DNA of 64,000 nt, from contig CAJZBQ010000054.1 in NCBI GenBank assembly GCA_914767885.1, positions 744,001 through 808,000 on the forward strand, written 5' to 3'. The notes beneath the pieces are model-generated. The model was not told where the DNA came from. It worked only from the letters and a program-made list of their open reading frames with translations, and did not search any database. Shown here piece after piece: positions 11,143-23,194 of the stretch (positions are counted from its first letter, which is position 1; every line of letters starts with the position of its first letter). The position numbers and the translations under genes are program-made. Source of the DNA: Blepharisma stoltei. Taxonomy: Eukaryota > Ciliophora > Heterotrichea > Heterotrichida > Blepharismidae.

Positions 11143-13933
11143 TTATTTCTTTTTCTTTTTAACTGTTTTAACCGTTGGCTTTACCTCAATATCGCTCTCC
11201 TCTTCCTTCTCATCTTCCTCTTCTTCATTCCCATTTTCATCTTCTGCAAACTCAGGATCCACCTGATCTTTTTCTTCCTTTTCTTCTCTTTTCTTTTTAA
11301 CCTTTTTCAGCGAGCTCTTAAAAACAGTATTATAAACCCTCGTTATTTGAGCCTTTGTTTTGGTCGGGATTTTTTTGAATTCTTCTTCACTTTTTTCGCT
11401 GTCAAATTGCAATTGAATTAGATGGTCTTTAAACATATCAGGGTTAAGACCATAAGTATGGATTATTTCTACAGCTTCTTCTACACCGTCCATATCATGC
11501 TTTATAATAGGCTTCATAATCATTTTGTAGATTAATGGGACATATTCGCTGAGAATCGTTATATTGTCTCCTGTAATGTGCCCTGCCATAGCAGATCTGA
11601 GCTCTTGTACAAGTCTTTCGTTCTTTTTCTGGGTGGATGATTTTCCAAACCATTCAGGAAATCGAGGAAAAGGGATACCATTTCCAGTTAGAGCTCCTGG
11701 CTCTATAGCTGAAGCTTGGCCAAGCTGTGGAAGAAGAGTCCAATCGTTATTAGTGCGGATTTGCTTATTAATTAAGTCCCCAAATGCAATTGAGTCAGCA
11801 GCGTTTGCCATATTTTCTATAGTTTGGCTATTTTGAGGAATTGCTGAGAGGTAGTTTTCTTGTATAAGAAGAGGAATTAAGTCAAAATCGACGAAAAATA
11901 AGTCAATTTTTTGCTTATGACTCATTGCACGAGTTTCATGATTATTTAGCAGCTTTGCAGCAGCATCAAAATTTCCGACCATTGTAATGGAATCTTTTGA
12001 AATGAATTGTAAGCCCTTTTTTGCTTGATTGTAATTCATAGAATTATTGGTCCGAGCCCACATTTCCAGTAGAGTTAAAGTTTGCCTTATGTCATTTCCC
12101 GAGGATTCTATGATCATTTCTAATGCATTTGGCTCAATTGATAAACATTCTATAGATAAATAAAATGGCACTCGGTTCGAGAGGAATAGCTCTGCTAATT
12201 TTCTTACATGGAATCTATGAGGTTTAGTTTTACCTTGAGAACTTCTGAAAACAATAGTGACTTAACTTTAGTCGCATAGGGTAGAGGAACTGTTCCAAGG
12301 GTAAGCTTTTACCTCTCAGCAGACCAGGAGGAAGGTGACTCTTGGGTGGACATGCGCAGGAGCTGATTCAGGTAAGGGTGAGGTAAGGCTGCTAGTTTTT
12401 GGGCAGCTGGCTCGGGTATTTTGGTATTTGCTTAGATTGGACTCAAGTGGCGCATAGGCCATTGTTCTTGTCGGGGCCAGGTGACATCTCTAGTTTGGGC
12501 CCAAAAGAGTATTTTAGCTCTAAGGCAGTTGAGACTTTAAATATTAATCTAATGGAAATCGATAATCCTTCCGATGCCATAATAGCTAAAAGTCTTTTAG
12601 AAATTTGAGATTTATTAGGTTTTTGAAATCTAAGATCATAGCAGTAGTTAGCTAATGATTTCAACTTCGTGCTTTGTCTATCATTACAAATACAAATAAT
12701 AGGGACTTTAGTTGTTTTTATCACCTCAATTAATGCAGTAGTCCCTCCTCTATCCCCAGCTGACATACCATCAACTTCATCCATAACAATCAGATTTTTC
12801 ATTATCGTCCCATTGCCTGTCATGCTCTGGTTTCCACTCGATGCTTTCAAAGGGTCAAGAATTAATTTTTTTGATCGAAAATCGCTTGCGTTCATTTCCA
12901 TTATTTGGTAATCTAATGTTTTCCCTACAACTCTAGCTGCAGTTGTTTTTCCTACTCCTGGTGGACCCGAAATTAAAGCTGCTTTTGCATTGACATTTAG
13001 AGTTAAATCCAGCCTCCCTCTGCTAAATGCTTCTACATCTTTTTTATTGCCATGAATAACGACTTCTTCTCAATCTCTCAGCCATTCCCATAATTTTTCG
13101 ACTGTTTTATTATTCCCTAAAATGTCTTGGATAGTCTTAGGCTTATACTTGTCAACCCATAGCTGGCTTGCATTTGATAAAGACTGAGTTGCATCAGTTT
13201 GACTAACTTTTATAGGAACCCTTGCTGGTTTCTGTGATACCTGAACCGCATTAAAAGAATCCTGATCTACAGGTGACGATTTTTCATTACCTTTTAAGTC
13301 TTCTATCATATGTTCAAGCTCTTCTTCATTCATAATTTTCGTCCCATTTTCTAGTGCGGTTTTATATTTATTCCCTTCTGTAAAATTTCTCCCATCTTCC
13401 AGCTTATCTCCATGTATCAAACAACTAGTTCTCTTGCTGACGTTGCCAGTCACCTTGGCTCCAAATGATTTCAGAATATCTGTTAATTCATTTCTATCGT
13501 AATTGCTCAGAACTCCTGTTATCACAAAAGTTTGACCTTGAAGGGGAGTACTGGAGGAAGGAATGGATTTTGGCTCACTTTTTGGCTTCTTTTTGGATGG
13601 TGCGGGTTTTTTAGGTTTGTAATCGATTTTGTCTTTAGGCTTAGGCTCGCGCTTTGGAGAGATTTTTTTGGTCTTAATTGGTGGGGATTTTGGACGAGAG
13701 TATTCTTCATCTGATGGAATTATTTCTGTTGCTGAAGAAGCATAGTCTGGGGAAGCTTTAGGGGATTGGCCTTTAGGGAAGAATTTACTTGTGTTTTTTT
13801 CGATTTTTGGCTTTTTGGTTTCTTGTTTTGAAGAGACTTTGTTTAAGCGCTTTCGTTTTGGAGATTCTTCTTTGGGTTTTTCTGGTTCTTTATCTTTTAT
13901 AGGCGCGCCGAAATATTTTCGAATATCTCCCAT
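11143..13933 (-). CDS. RFC1: Replication factor C large subunit, split by a retroposon
   Basis: Clamp-loader ATPase that loads PCNA at primer ends. In order: a PIP-like start (MGDIRKYFG), a basic Lys/Pro-rich linker, a BRCT domain (FVITGVLSNYDRNELTDIL), then AAA+ (WVDKYKPKTIQDILGN, Walker A GPPGVGKTTAA, Walker B VMDEVDGM, sensor CNDRQSTK). The RFC1 C-terminal domain follows (NDIRQTLTLLEMWART, AADSIAFGDLINKQIR) with a KKKKK end. One TGA-Trp lies at EWLRDWEEV. The frame breaks in ASEGLSI and resumes at EPNALEMII; removing 421 bp restores RFC1 exactly. About 789 aa. Confidence 0.93.
12151..12571 (+). mobile_element. Retroposon-like insertion in RFC1 (421 bp)
   Basis: GC-rich insert. The flanks at 12136-12150 and 12557-12571 are 15-bp repeats matching at 12 positions, so the duplication has aged. 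The element starts with ATAAAATGGCAC, the head motif shared by other copies, and ends with TAATCTAATGG, the simple tail. Removal restores the conserved RFC1 sequence in frame. Confidence 0.78.
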
Positions 13934-14514
13934 ATTTATTTAGCATTGATGTGTTGATTATGTTTTTGACTTTTCTGAGAATTGACTCATTAAACCTAAG
14001 TGTAATTAATTTGAATAGATATTTATATAGGTCCTTTAATGATTTATTATTGCTATTTGTTTATACCATTTGAGAAAAAATTCAAAGAACTATAATTTTA
14101 TCAGAAAACAATAGTTTATTTAATAATTTTCGTATATTAAAACAAATTTAAGTTAATTATTAGCATGAAAAATTTCAATTTGATTCATTTTAATTTTTCG
14201 CTCCTTATAATTTAAAAAGAAAGCATTTCTACAAACAGGTTTGCTTTTTAGTTAAATTATATAAATTAATATATAGTCAGCAACATAACTGTTCTTTATA
14301 ATTAAATACTCGGCTTTGTTTTAGTATTATTAAGTAGCATATTTTTGTTGTTATTGATTTGTTGAAATAAATTTAATATCTTAAAGAAAGTTTGCCAATG
14401 GTCACATGTCTTTATGTTTTTGAGCATAATTCTTCAGTTTTGACTCAAATTCATCTGATTTCATTTTATTTTCGTTAGTTCGAGTTTCTTTTATTTAAAT
14501 TCATATTATTTTAA
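13934..14514. other. AT-rich divergent intergenic region
   Basis: Lies between the RFC1 start on the minus strand and the EF-hand gene start on the plus strand, so it should hold both promoters. No gene or repeat was identified. Confidence 0.5.
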
Positions 14515-17500
14515 ATGGCTAGAATCAGAAGCAAGTTCGAGAAAGAACTAAAGGAAAAGCTGTCTCAGAAAACCCCTGGAAATTTAAGCGAGGAAACATT
14601 TCTACTTAAGACTTTTCGATTTTTTGACTTACTCCACCCCCAAAAAAAAATTGGAAAATAATATGTAAAATTTGTATTTTTAGGGACTCAACGCCATTTA
14701 ACTTGGAATAATTTATTTTAATAGTAAAAGTGCAACTAGAATGTTTTTAAACAGTTTTTACACTGAATAAATTATTTTTTTTACTTTATAAAAATAAATT
14801 AAAATATAACTCAACTTATATTTGTTCAAATTTTATACAGAAAAATATTTTTTAAAACAAAAATGAAAGGCTAGAATATTATTTTTTATAAAATTATTTT
14901 GAGCTAATTTAATGAAAAAATCCAAGTAGAATGTTATTTAAACAGCGTTATAGTGAAGAATTAATTCAAAAAAATTAACGATTAATAAAAATAAATTAAA
15001 ATTCAAAGATTTGCAAATTTATATTTTTTTCAAATTTTATAAAAATAGTTTTGACCTTATTTAATGGAAAAAGTGCAAGTATACTGTTATTTAAAACAAT
15101 TTTCGCATTGAATTGATTAATTTTATTAATTAATTCATAAAAATAAATTAATCTCCAAAGTATTGTGCTTTTTCAATTTAAAAAATATTTTTATAGAGAA
15201 AAATTTAATACAATCCCCTTTAAATTGGAACAGGGATTTTTTGTTCAAATTTAAAGAGGGAGAGTTAGACAACTCCAAAACAGTTTCAAAACAAGAGTGG
15301 GTTCGCGCCATTGAAAAAATTGGTGTAATTGTGGATGATCCTCAACAGCTTGATGAGCTTTTTGATATTTATGATGAAAGTAAAGACGGGTTTCTGGACT
15401 ATAGAGAATTTATAGCAAGCATCTTTGGGCCTGATTCGTCAGTTGGAAAACAAATATCTCCACAAAAAGTGTTGAGACCTTCAGAACAGCAGAGAGCTGA
15501 AGAATTACTAGAAGCTATCAGAGAAAAGCTAATAACAAGAGGATCAAGGGGCTTATTAGGCCTTGCTAGACAGTTCAAAATTATGGATGATAATGATTCA
15601 GGGACTTTAGAGTTAGAAGAATTTGTAAAGGCTTTTAGGGACTATAGAGTTTCTATGTCTGAAGAAGATGCACAGCTATTATTTAGCTATATTGATAGAG
15701 ACAATAACAATACAATCGATTATAACGAATTCCTCAGAGCTTTATCAGGCCCTATAAATCCCTTTAGAAAAAGTTTAGTCATTCAAGCCTTCAAAAAGCT
15801 AGACTTAGATGGCAGCGGTGCTATAGATATCAACGATATTCGACAGCTCTACGACGCCAAAAATCACCCAGAAGTAAGAGCAGGCCGCAAAAACGAAGAC
15901 GAAGTCCTTAACGAATTTCTCGACACTTTTGAAATGCATCACAATATGGGTGCCTCAAGAGATGGAACAGTCACTTATGAAGAATTTGAAGAATACTACA
16001 ACAATATTTCAGCTGGCATTGATAATGACCAATACTTTGAAGCCATGATGAATTCCACTTGGAAACTGACCCCGCCTCCTGAGTACACCAAAAATAAAGC
16101 ATGGTCTTCACAACAAGAAGAATACTCCAAGCCTACAAATAGAGCTCCAAAGCCTGAATTAACTCAAAGAAGGCCACCAGGCGCTGAAGCAAGCTTAGAC
16201 AGACTAAGGAAAAAATTAGCAAGTCGAGGTGCAAGAGGAATTCTTGGGCTTGCGAGGCAATTTAAGATTATGGACGATGATGGCTCTAGAAGTCTTAGTC
16301 TGAATGAATTTAAAAAAGCTTGCAGAGACTATAGAGTTGGCATTGATGAAAATGACGTAGAAATTGCGTTTGCTGCGATAGACAGAGATAGAAGTGGGGA
16401 AATCGATTATGATGAGCTTCTAAGAGCTATCAGAGGCCCTATGAATCAGTTCCGCCGAAACTTGGTTGAACAGGCTTATAATAAGCTTGATAGAGATAAA
16501 AATGGTTTATTAGAAATTGAAGATATAAGAAATGTTTATTCAGCTTCTAGACATCCAGATGTCAGGAGCGGCAAAAAATCAGAGGAAGAAGTGCTCGGAG
16601 AATTTTTAGAAACTTTTGAAATGCATCACAATATCAGTGACTTGTCGAGGAGAGACAGAAAAATTACTAAAGAAGAGTTCATGGAGTATTATAATAATGT
16701 GTCATCAAGTATTGATGAAGATGCGTATTTTGAGCTTATGATGAATAATGCTTGGAGACTTAAAGATCAAGGACCTATCAAAGAAGCCTGGAGCAATGTG
16801 ACTAATACATCTCACCACAGGCAGCAGTGGCTTGCAGACCATCATCGCAGTCAGTTCGGTGGCAGTGTCAGCTCAACTGCGCCATTTGGGACGTCAGACG
16901 AGCCAATGGATTGGTCTACCACCTTACGGCCAGCTAGAAATGAAGATGTCGACCTTATTTCAATAGCTGCCAATATTCCAGCAGCTGGCGCACCTACATG
17001 GTCAATCACTTCTCCATCCAACTCTACAAATCAGCCACCCCAAAATGAAGCTCCAGAAGAACTCCTGAATGAATTACGAGAAAAACTAGCTAATAGAGGA
17101 GCACGTGGCTTTGTAGGGCTTAGCAGACAATTTAAAATTATGGACGACGATAAGAGCAAATCACTAGACCGCAATGAATTTGTAAAGGCGCTGAGAGACT
17201 TTAGGCTTGATGTTACTGAAGAAAACGCGAGAAAATTGTTTAGATATTTTGATGTGGATGGGACTGGGACTATTGATTATGAAGAATTCGTGCATAGACT
17301 GAGGGGTGAAATGAGCAACGCCAGAAAACAGATGGTGCTTCAAGCTTTTAACAAGTTGGACAAAACTGGGGATGGGTTTATAACAGTAGAAGACTTGAAA
17401 GGAGTTTACAGTTCAGCATCACATCCTGATGTAAGGATGGGCAAGAAGACTGAAGATGAAGTCCTGTGTGAGTTTTTAGATACTTTTGAAATTCATCATA

Positions 17501-17673
17501 GTTTATATAAAGGAGGAAAAAGAGATGCCAAAGTAACGAAAGACGAGTTTCTGGAGTATTACGCACATATTTCTGCTTCCATTGATGACGATAGATACTT
17601 TGAACTTATGCTGAGAAATGCTTGGAATTTTGATAACAGGACTCAACAAAAAGCATGGAGAGGAGAGTATTAA
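14515..17673 (+). CDS. EF-hand protein with three calcyphosine-like modules
   Basis: 840 aa after removal of a 636-bp IES near the 5' end. The real start is MARIRSKFEKELKEKL at 14515; the frame is cut at RFFDL and resumes DNSKTVSKQEW, rebuilding an EF-hand. Three repeats each begin like LRKKLASRGARGILGLARQF and carry DDxSxxLxxxEF loops, a second hand (DRDRSGEIDYDE), a third (DKNGLLEIED) and a fourth-like acidic segment before EMHHN. Calcyphosines are Ca2+-binding ciliary and cytosolic proteins. Three fused copies in one chain is unusual. Modules are separated by Gln/Pro/Ser-rich linkers. Confidence 0.88.
14632..15267. mobile_element. MITE-type IES, family A (636 bp)
   Basis: Bounded by TTA at 14629-14631 and 15265-15267. 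The ends are inverted: TTACTCCACCCCCAAAAA at the left and, reversed, TAACTCTCCCTCTTTAAA at the right. The interior holds repeated units with the CATTCTACTTG / CTGTTTAAATA pattern found in the copies at 26.6, 27.5 and 34.1 kb. Excision restores an EF-hand codon for codon. Confidence 0.88.
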
Positions 17674-17756
17674 GCTAAATTATTTAATATTTGGATATAA
17701 ATACTGCTTATTTTTATGAATAAATAATTTAGTTCTGATAATTAAAATATAAAATA

Positions 17757-18728
17757 ATGAGAAATGGAAAGAGAATAAAGCGAAATGGTTTCAATCCTCC
17801 ATTTCATCCTTTTCAAATAATAAGCTGACTTGTAACCACCTTCAACATCTGTATATCTGCAATTATCTATATTCCAATGCTTGATTTTATCGCTAAAGTA
17901 CTTAATATGCAGGCAATTTTTGGAATTTTCTATTTTTCCTCACAAGCCCTTGTTATAATTATAGCATATAAAGCAACGAAATGTGACCCAACTGATCCAT
18001 GGTCGATTGAGCATACAAACCCAGCTTCTAATGGAACTCAAACTACTCAAAACTGCGAAGCATTTTGCACTATCTGCAACTGCAATGTAAACCCTAAAAG
18101 CAAACATTGCAGCAGATGCAATCGATGTGTAGATAACTTTGACCATCACTGCAAATGGCTTGGCAACTGTATTGGCCAGAGGAATTATAAACTGTTTATA
18201 TGGCTCATTGTTTCTTTGATGATCAATTTATTGGTGATATTCGTATTTAGCGTTATTTTATTGGAAAATTATTTTAATAATTTTGGAGATTTTCAGGACA
18301 AGGCAAATGATAAGCTTGGAAATTGCAATGCAGTTATTGCGCTGATTTGGATTATGGCTATGTTTTCTGGGGTTTTCTCCCTTGCTGACATATATCTTAT
18401 AGGCTTGCATATTTACTTGGCAAAATTAGGTATGACAACATTTGACTATATAATTTATAATCGAAATAAGGAAAAAAGCAAAAATAAAATTAATTCATGC
18501 AAAGATGAAACTATTGTTACCCCTGACGGAGGTAACATAAATATAAATATCCCTGGTGTAAAAATAGGGAAAATTAGCATGGATAGCAACCCATATGCAG
18601 ATTCTGAAGACTATAATTCATCACGAAGGTTTGATTTGCCTTATGATGAAACAGAGCTCAAAAGCCAAAGCAACATTTCAGTGCTTGCATCTGATGTGAA
18701 TAATTATCCTGCCTCTAATAAGTGTTAA
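17757..18728 (+). CDS. DHHC palmitoyltransferase
   Basis: 323 aa with TGA read as Trp in IISWLVTT. The start at 17757 gives MRNGKRIKRNGFNPPFHPFQ, followed by the hydrophobic VTTFNICISAIIYIP. After two membrane spans comes the cysteine-rich domain CTICNCNVNPKSKHCSRC and the active site DNFDHHCKWLGNCIGQRNY. Two further spans follow (LIVSLMINLLVIFVFSVILL, ALIWIMAMFSGVFSLADIYL), then a polar tail. The enzyme S-acylates cysteines of membrane-associated proteins. Four spans are normal for the family. The next gene encodes an N-terminally Cys-rich, likely acylated protein, but a link is speculation. Confidence 0.93.
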
Positions 18729-18798
18729 TATTACTATAAAGCTCAGGATCTCTAACTAATACATTATACCACTTAATTTTTATATAAAACAAATTATT

Positions 18799-19197
18799 AT
18801 GGGACAATCTCAAAGTTGTAATTGCAGCCAACAGCAAACACCTTTTTCAGCAGAGCCATACATAGATGAACCTTACATAAACAAAGAAGATGTTGAGGTT
18901 ATTCATAATTGTTTTGAATATTTGTCTCCCAGAGACGGCGTTGTTTCTTTGAATAAAATTCAAGACCACAAACATGAAGCGCCAGCTTATATGCAAGAAC
19001 TGATTTATGAAATCGAGGAAAGGAAATCAGATGTGAATTTTGATGAATTTTTTGACATAATGAAACCTAAGGTGCTGGAAATGAAGAGACTTCCTGAAAA
19101 TTCTGTCATTAGAGAAGATACATCAGCAAGTGTTTTTTGTATTATTTGCCCATATAAAAAGAATGACGGTAGAAATAAGAAAATGCTTTATGAGTAA
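18799..19197 (+). CDS. Small putatively myristoylated protein, EF-hand-like
   Basis: 132 aa. MGQSQSCNCS fits an N-myristoylation site with adjacent cysteines for palmitoylation. The middle (YLSPRDGVVSLNKI, then EERKSDVNFDEFFDIM) resembles a degenerate EF-hand pair without full calcium loops. It probably sits on a membrane face. No specific family is recognised. It starts 70 bp after the DHHC gene on the same strand. Confidence 0.65.
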   Translation: MGQSQSCNCSQQQTPFSAEPYIDEPYINKEDVEVIHNCFEYLSPRDGVVSLNKIQDHKHEAPAYMQELIYEIEERKSDVNFDEFFDIMKPKVLEMKRLPENSVIREDTSASVFCIICPYKKNDGRNKKMLYE

Positions 19198-19451
19198 GGG
19201 TTATTTAATTTGAAGAATTACTAATGAAAATTCTTATAATTTGAACTAATTTTATTTTAAGATTTTAAAGCGGATTTTATCATTTTTGTTTAGTTTTCTC
19301 TCAAAAAAGGTTAATTTATAGTAATATCTTCTAGATATAAAATAATTGATTTTTATGTTTCAAATAAGCTGATTTCTATTAAATTTAATATATACCTATA
19401 ATTAATAATTCATAAATAAGAATCAAAGACCCATCCACAATTATCTTATAA

Positions 19452-21135
19452 ATGGCAGAAATAGTAATCAGAATTCACTCCAAAACAGGTCGATCCCGTA
19501 TCAACCTTCCGTCAAACGCCTCTTTGCGAACTCTTCAAAATGCAATCGTAGAAAGACTCCACGTCCCAATTAACAAACAAATTTTAATCAAAGAAAAAGG
19601 AGGCCCGCTAAAAGGTCAACCCCATCAGTTGTTATCAGCATTAGGCATATACAATGGCTCTATCCTTAATCTCGACGCTGAAGCAGAAATCGCAGCTGTC
19701 CCAGTCTCCAAACAAATGACAATGCCTCTCCCTGAGCTTTCCCCTCAAAAAAGTACAGAAAAAGAAGCTAAAAAAACTCCAGAAGATGAATACATCAGAC
19801 CCTGCCGACATGGCCCTAGAGAACGCTGCATAAATTGCTTAGCCAGAGAAGACGCAAAGCGAAAAGAAGAAGGCAAAGATAACGAGCCCCAAAAAGAAGA
19901 CAGAACTTGGCTTTGTCAGCATGGCCCTGATGTAAAATGTCTGAACTGCTTACAAGATAACTTTGTCGCTGGGATAAAACATGAGTCCTTTGGGCATTTT
20001 ATGGCAGTCAAAAGGTCAAAATGTGAGCATAGTCATGATGCAAGATGTCCAAATTGTTTGCCGCCTGCAGAAACTTCTTATAAAATTAAAGAGGATTGTA
20101 ATAAGCATCCACCATGGCCTGCTTCTATTTGCAATTCATGTATGCCAGCAACTGCTGTATTGGCAAGGCAGCCTTATAGACACGTGGATTATGTGCAGCT
20201 GATGAATTCGACTGAAATGAATAGCTTTGTGAGCTATTGGCAAAATAAAGGAATGCAACAGAGAGGTGGGTTTTTGTATGGGTATTATGCAGAAGATCCA
20301 AACTACCCAGATGGAATTCGTGCAGTTGTAGAAACTATTTATGAGCCTCCTCAAATTGGTGATATGAATGGATTTCAATTTTTATACTTTTTTAAATAAG
20401 TTTATATAAGAAATTTTTATTATTTTATAAATCAAATTTACTATAAAAAGCATAGATGACCCAGATGAAGTTTACGCTGATATGATTGCTGAAGCTCTTG
20501 GGCTGGAAAAAATTGGCTGGCTGTTTACATCTATTAATCATGACGAGTTTCTTTCATCTCATGAAATCAAAAAAGCAGCAGAATTCCAACAGCAGCATAT
20601 AGTAGAAGACCCTTCAGGCTATAAAGTGTCAAAATTTGTAACTGTTGTACTTAAGCCGACTGATGATGGAAGCTTAACACCTCATGCATATATGGTTAGT
20701 GACCAAGGACAAGCACTAGTAAGAGATAATGTGCTAGGAGACTCCGATTCCCGACGGCATTTAGTAAAGAGGCAGCCAAAAGATAGAGAACTATTGCCTA
20801 CAATTTTATGTGAAAATCGCCCAGTCGAAGAGTTTCCACCTGATTGGCTTATAGTAAGTCTAGGCTGTGGAAGTCCAATTAATCCTATGAGGATTCTTCA
20901 TAATACTGATTTCCCTATAGAAAATAGAGATAGAGACATAACTCCTTCAGATATGAAAAGCTATTTGAATAAGCATAAGAATGAGCCATGGTTCAGAAGA
21001 TGTTCAAATTTCCATTTCCTTCTACAGGTGGCTAAATATCTTGACCCAGACAGTGCTTTAGCTGCAGCTGATGCAGTTTCTAAGGAGCGCGACATTCCAA
21101 GAGGTCTTCAAGATTTATTAAATTCAATTCAATAA
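19452..21135 (+). CDS. NPL4: NPL4, Ufd1-p97/Cdc48 cofactor, split by a 61-bp IES
   Basis: 540 aa. It has an N-terminal ubiquitin-like domain (EIVIRIHSKTGRSRINL), Cys/His motifs (CRHGPRERCINCL, CQHGPDVKCLNCL, CEHSHDARCPNCL), then the MPN-like core HVDYVQLMNSTEMNSFVSYW, GFLYGYYAEDPNYPDGIRA and VVETIYEPPQ. The frame stops after GFQFL and resumes KSIDDPDEVYADMIAEAL, LGLEKIGWLFT. NPL4 binds polyubiquitin and helps p97 unfold substrates for the proteasome. The repeated CxHGxxxxCxNC elements in the N-terminal half are more numerous than I expect for NPL4. Confidence 0.92.
20385..20445. other. IES in NPL4 (61 bp), TATA-type ends
   Basis: Left junction TTATAC, right junction CTATAA. The frame requires removal of 61 bp, from the first TA at the left (20383-20384) to the second TA at the right (20444-20445). 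Ends are weakly inverted (TATAC and TATAG). Confidence 0.82.
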
Positions 21136-21221
21136 AAATAACCTCAATTCTAATTGCTTTTTAAAGATGTCGATTACGCACATTATCTCTTTCATAAGGT
21201 CTTTGAAACTGGTGGTAAAAT

Positions 21222-22419
21222 ATGTATATGCAAACCAAACAACCTTTTAAAGCTGCAAACGAAAACACCCCGATAATCACTACAAAACTAAAAGCACAAA
21301 TTCATGGGAAAATTATTTCTAATACGAAAAATAAACAACTTTCACAAGGGCTGCCTAGTGGCACATTAAAAGTTCAAAGAAAAGGGGTTAATTTGCACTT
21401 GAAGCCAGGATCCCCAGACCGATATAAACAAAGTTTCCAAATGAGTGATGTAGCTTCTAATATGAACTTTCAATCACAGCGGAAGCCTTTTAAGCTTCTC
21501 AATTATCAAGATGAGCCGATTCATAGCAGATCTCCAACAACTATAATTAACGAAGTAAACCAAAGCTATCAATTTGTATCTGCTCTAAGCGAAGTACCGA
21601 ACTCAAATTTGCAAAATTCTAATGCTTCTATTGAATTTTCTGACTTATCCTTTACTAATAAATTTTTTTTTTTAAAATCAGCGGGTCTTATTTTTGCCCA
21701 AAATACAAATATTAATAGGTAGCCAATTATAAAAAATTTCAAAAAAAATTAATAATAAGATATAGGAGTTAGACTTTTTAGAAGACTCTGATGCTATTTT
21801 ATCTGATTTTTCTTTATCTCTTGAAGAGCCTAAAGAAAAAGAAATCTATAAGCCATCTATGCAAAATCTTTCAAGAAATTCAATTTTTGCATCAACCGTC
21901 GAGCCTCGAAGCCAGTACAGCTCAGAATTAAGGCTAACCCCTGCATCTTCTCACAGTCGTGAAGAAAGATTTTCGACAATATATACCCTTTCAAGTGATT
22001 CCTCAGCTAAATATGTACATACTGGAAACTCAGAAGTCCCATCTCCTAGAATTGAAGAAAATAAAGCGACCTGCACTACAAGATTTACCACAAATACATT
22101 GGAAAATGAGCTAGAATTTAACAATCAAGACGAAGAAAACTTTAAATATGAAAGAAGCTTAAGCAAATCTGAGTCATTACCAGAAACCCCATTAGGGATT
22201 TTACCGGCTAGAGCTTATTGTCTTCATTGTGCTATGGACGTGTCTACAGTTGTTAGACTAGAATTACCTACTATGCCTATGTAATTTTTATATAGATGAA
22301 AAAGAATTTGCTGCGCAAGCTTTTTCGGGGTCGATAATTTGGAAAAATTCCAAGATATCGTGCACAATTGTAAGAGATGCAGACGAGAAATAGCGAGAGT
22401 GCAGCCTCTTAAGTTATAA
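21222..22419 (+). CDS. Disordered protein with C-terminal LITAF-like zinc-binding motif
   Basis: 352 aa after a 124-bp IES and a 15-nt intron. The long N-terminal part is Ser/Asn/Gln-rich and probably disordered. The C-terminus pairs YCLHC with HNCKRC, separated by ~45 residues including a hydrophobic stretch (ICCASFFGV). That is the layout of LITAF (SIMPLE-like) domains, which lie on the cytosolic face of endosomal membranes and coordinate zinc with two CxxC knuckles. The intron removal converts MPM-stop into MPIWKRICC. The LITAF assignment is moderate. Confidence 0.65.
21648..21771. other. IES (124 bp) with TTA junctions and inverted ends
   Basis: TTA at 21645-21647 and 21769-21771. The left end is TTATCCTTTACTAATAAA and the right end inverted is TAACTCCTATATCTTATT. 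Removal joins EFSDL to DFLEDSDAIL in frame. Confidence 0.85.
22281..22295 (+). other. Mini-intron, 15 nt (GTAATTTTTATATAG)
   Basis: GT-AG ends, 15 nt. Removal bypasses a TAA and continues the frame through a TGA-Trp to the second CxxC motif. Confidence 0.88.
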
Positions 22420-22459
22420 ATGTTTTAATTCGTAATTTCAATAACTTGAAAATGCTTAT

Positions 22460-23161
22460 TTATGGGGTATTGATAGTTGTAAGGTTATGCCCTAAGGAAG
22501 ATAGCAAATCAAAGTTCCTCTTTGCACTTTCGGCTTGAGATTGTAAAGCTTTCTCAATGAGCTTAAAATCGGCTTCAGTCACATCTCTTACATATTTTGC
22601 TGGATTTCCTTCCCAGATTGTAAATGATGGAATTAGGTTTCCAGGCCCTACAACGGTACCAGGTCTTAAAATGACTCCTCTTTCAATTCTTGCTCCTCCT
22701 TGAATCACGCTTCCTTTGCCTATAAGTGAAAAGCTGTCCACAATGCAAGATATAAGTGAGCAGCCTTCTTCAATCACAACGTTGCTTGCAATGGTAACTG
22801 AGCTAGGAGTTGCTTTAGGCAGGTTATAAATAGTAGTAATTGAAGAGTTTTCGCCAATAAAGACATTGTCTTGGATTCTTACAGCGAATTTGTCACCTTT
22901 TAATACAGCGCCATACCAAACTGCACAGTTGTTGCCAACGAGAACTTCTCCTACAAGAGATGCGTTTGGAGCTATGAAGGAATTTCCATATGATGGCCAA
23001 AGCTCATAAATTGGCATCAGTTTTCTGTGACGGGAATATTTTTCTAAGTAGGCAACATCATCAGTCATTTTTGATCCAAGTCGGTCAAGGGCTTGCCCAG
23101 CGTCTCGAAGAACGTAGCTAACACCCATAAGAAAATTCTTAGCGATAGCTTTTCCCAGCAT
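22460..23161 (-). CDS. Gamma-carbonic-anhydrase-like protein, probably mitochondrial complex I
   Basis: 233 aa. The N-terminal RDAGQALDRLG is a hallmark of the mitochondrial gamma-CA family that forms the complex I matrix arm module in plants and protists. A left-handed beta-helix of hexapeptide repeats follows (APNASLVGEVLVGNNCAVWYGAVLKG, IGENSSITTI, IERGVILRPGTVVG). The zinc-binding histidines of active family members appear absent: where a VGHxAVLHGC-like segment is expected the sequence reads VIEEGCSLISC. It is therefore likely a structural, non-catalytic subunit. The catalytic loss is inference from memory of the family pattern. Confidence 0.85.
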   Translation of the reverse strand: MLGKAIAKNFLMGVSYVLRDAGQALDRLGSKMTDDVAYLEKYSRHRKLMPIYELWPSYGNSFIAPNASLVGEVLVGNNCAVWYGAVLKGDKFAVRIQDNVFIGENSSITTIYNLPKATPSSVTIASNVVIEEGCSLISCIVDSFSLIGKGSVIQGGARIERGVILRPGTVVGPGNLIPSFTIWEGNPAKYVRDVTEADFKLIEKALQSQAESAKRNFDLLSSLGHNLTTINTP

Positions 23162-23194
23162 TTATTTATTATTGAATCCTCATTTTTAAAACAT

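Noticed and set aside
15163-15267. EF-hand gene starting at the ATG near 15163
   Set aside because: That ATG lies inside the IES; the true start is at 14515 and the IES join rebuilds an EF-hand.
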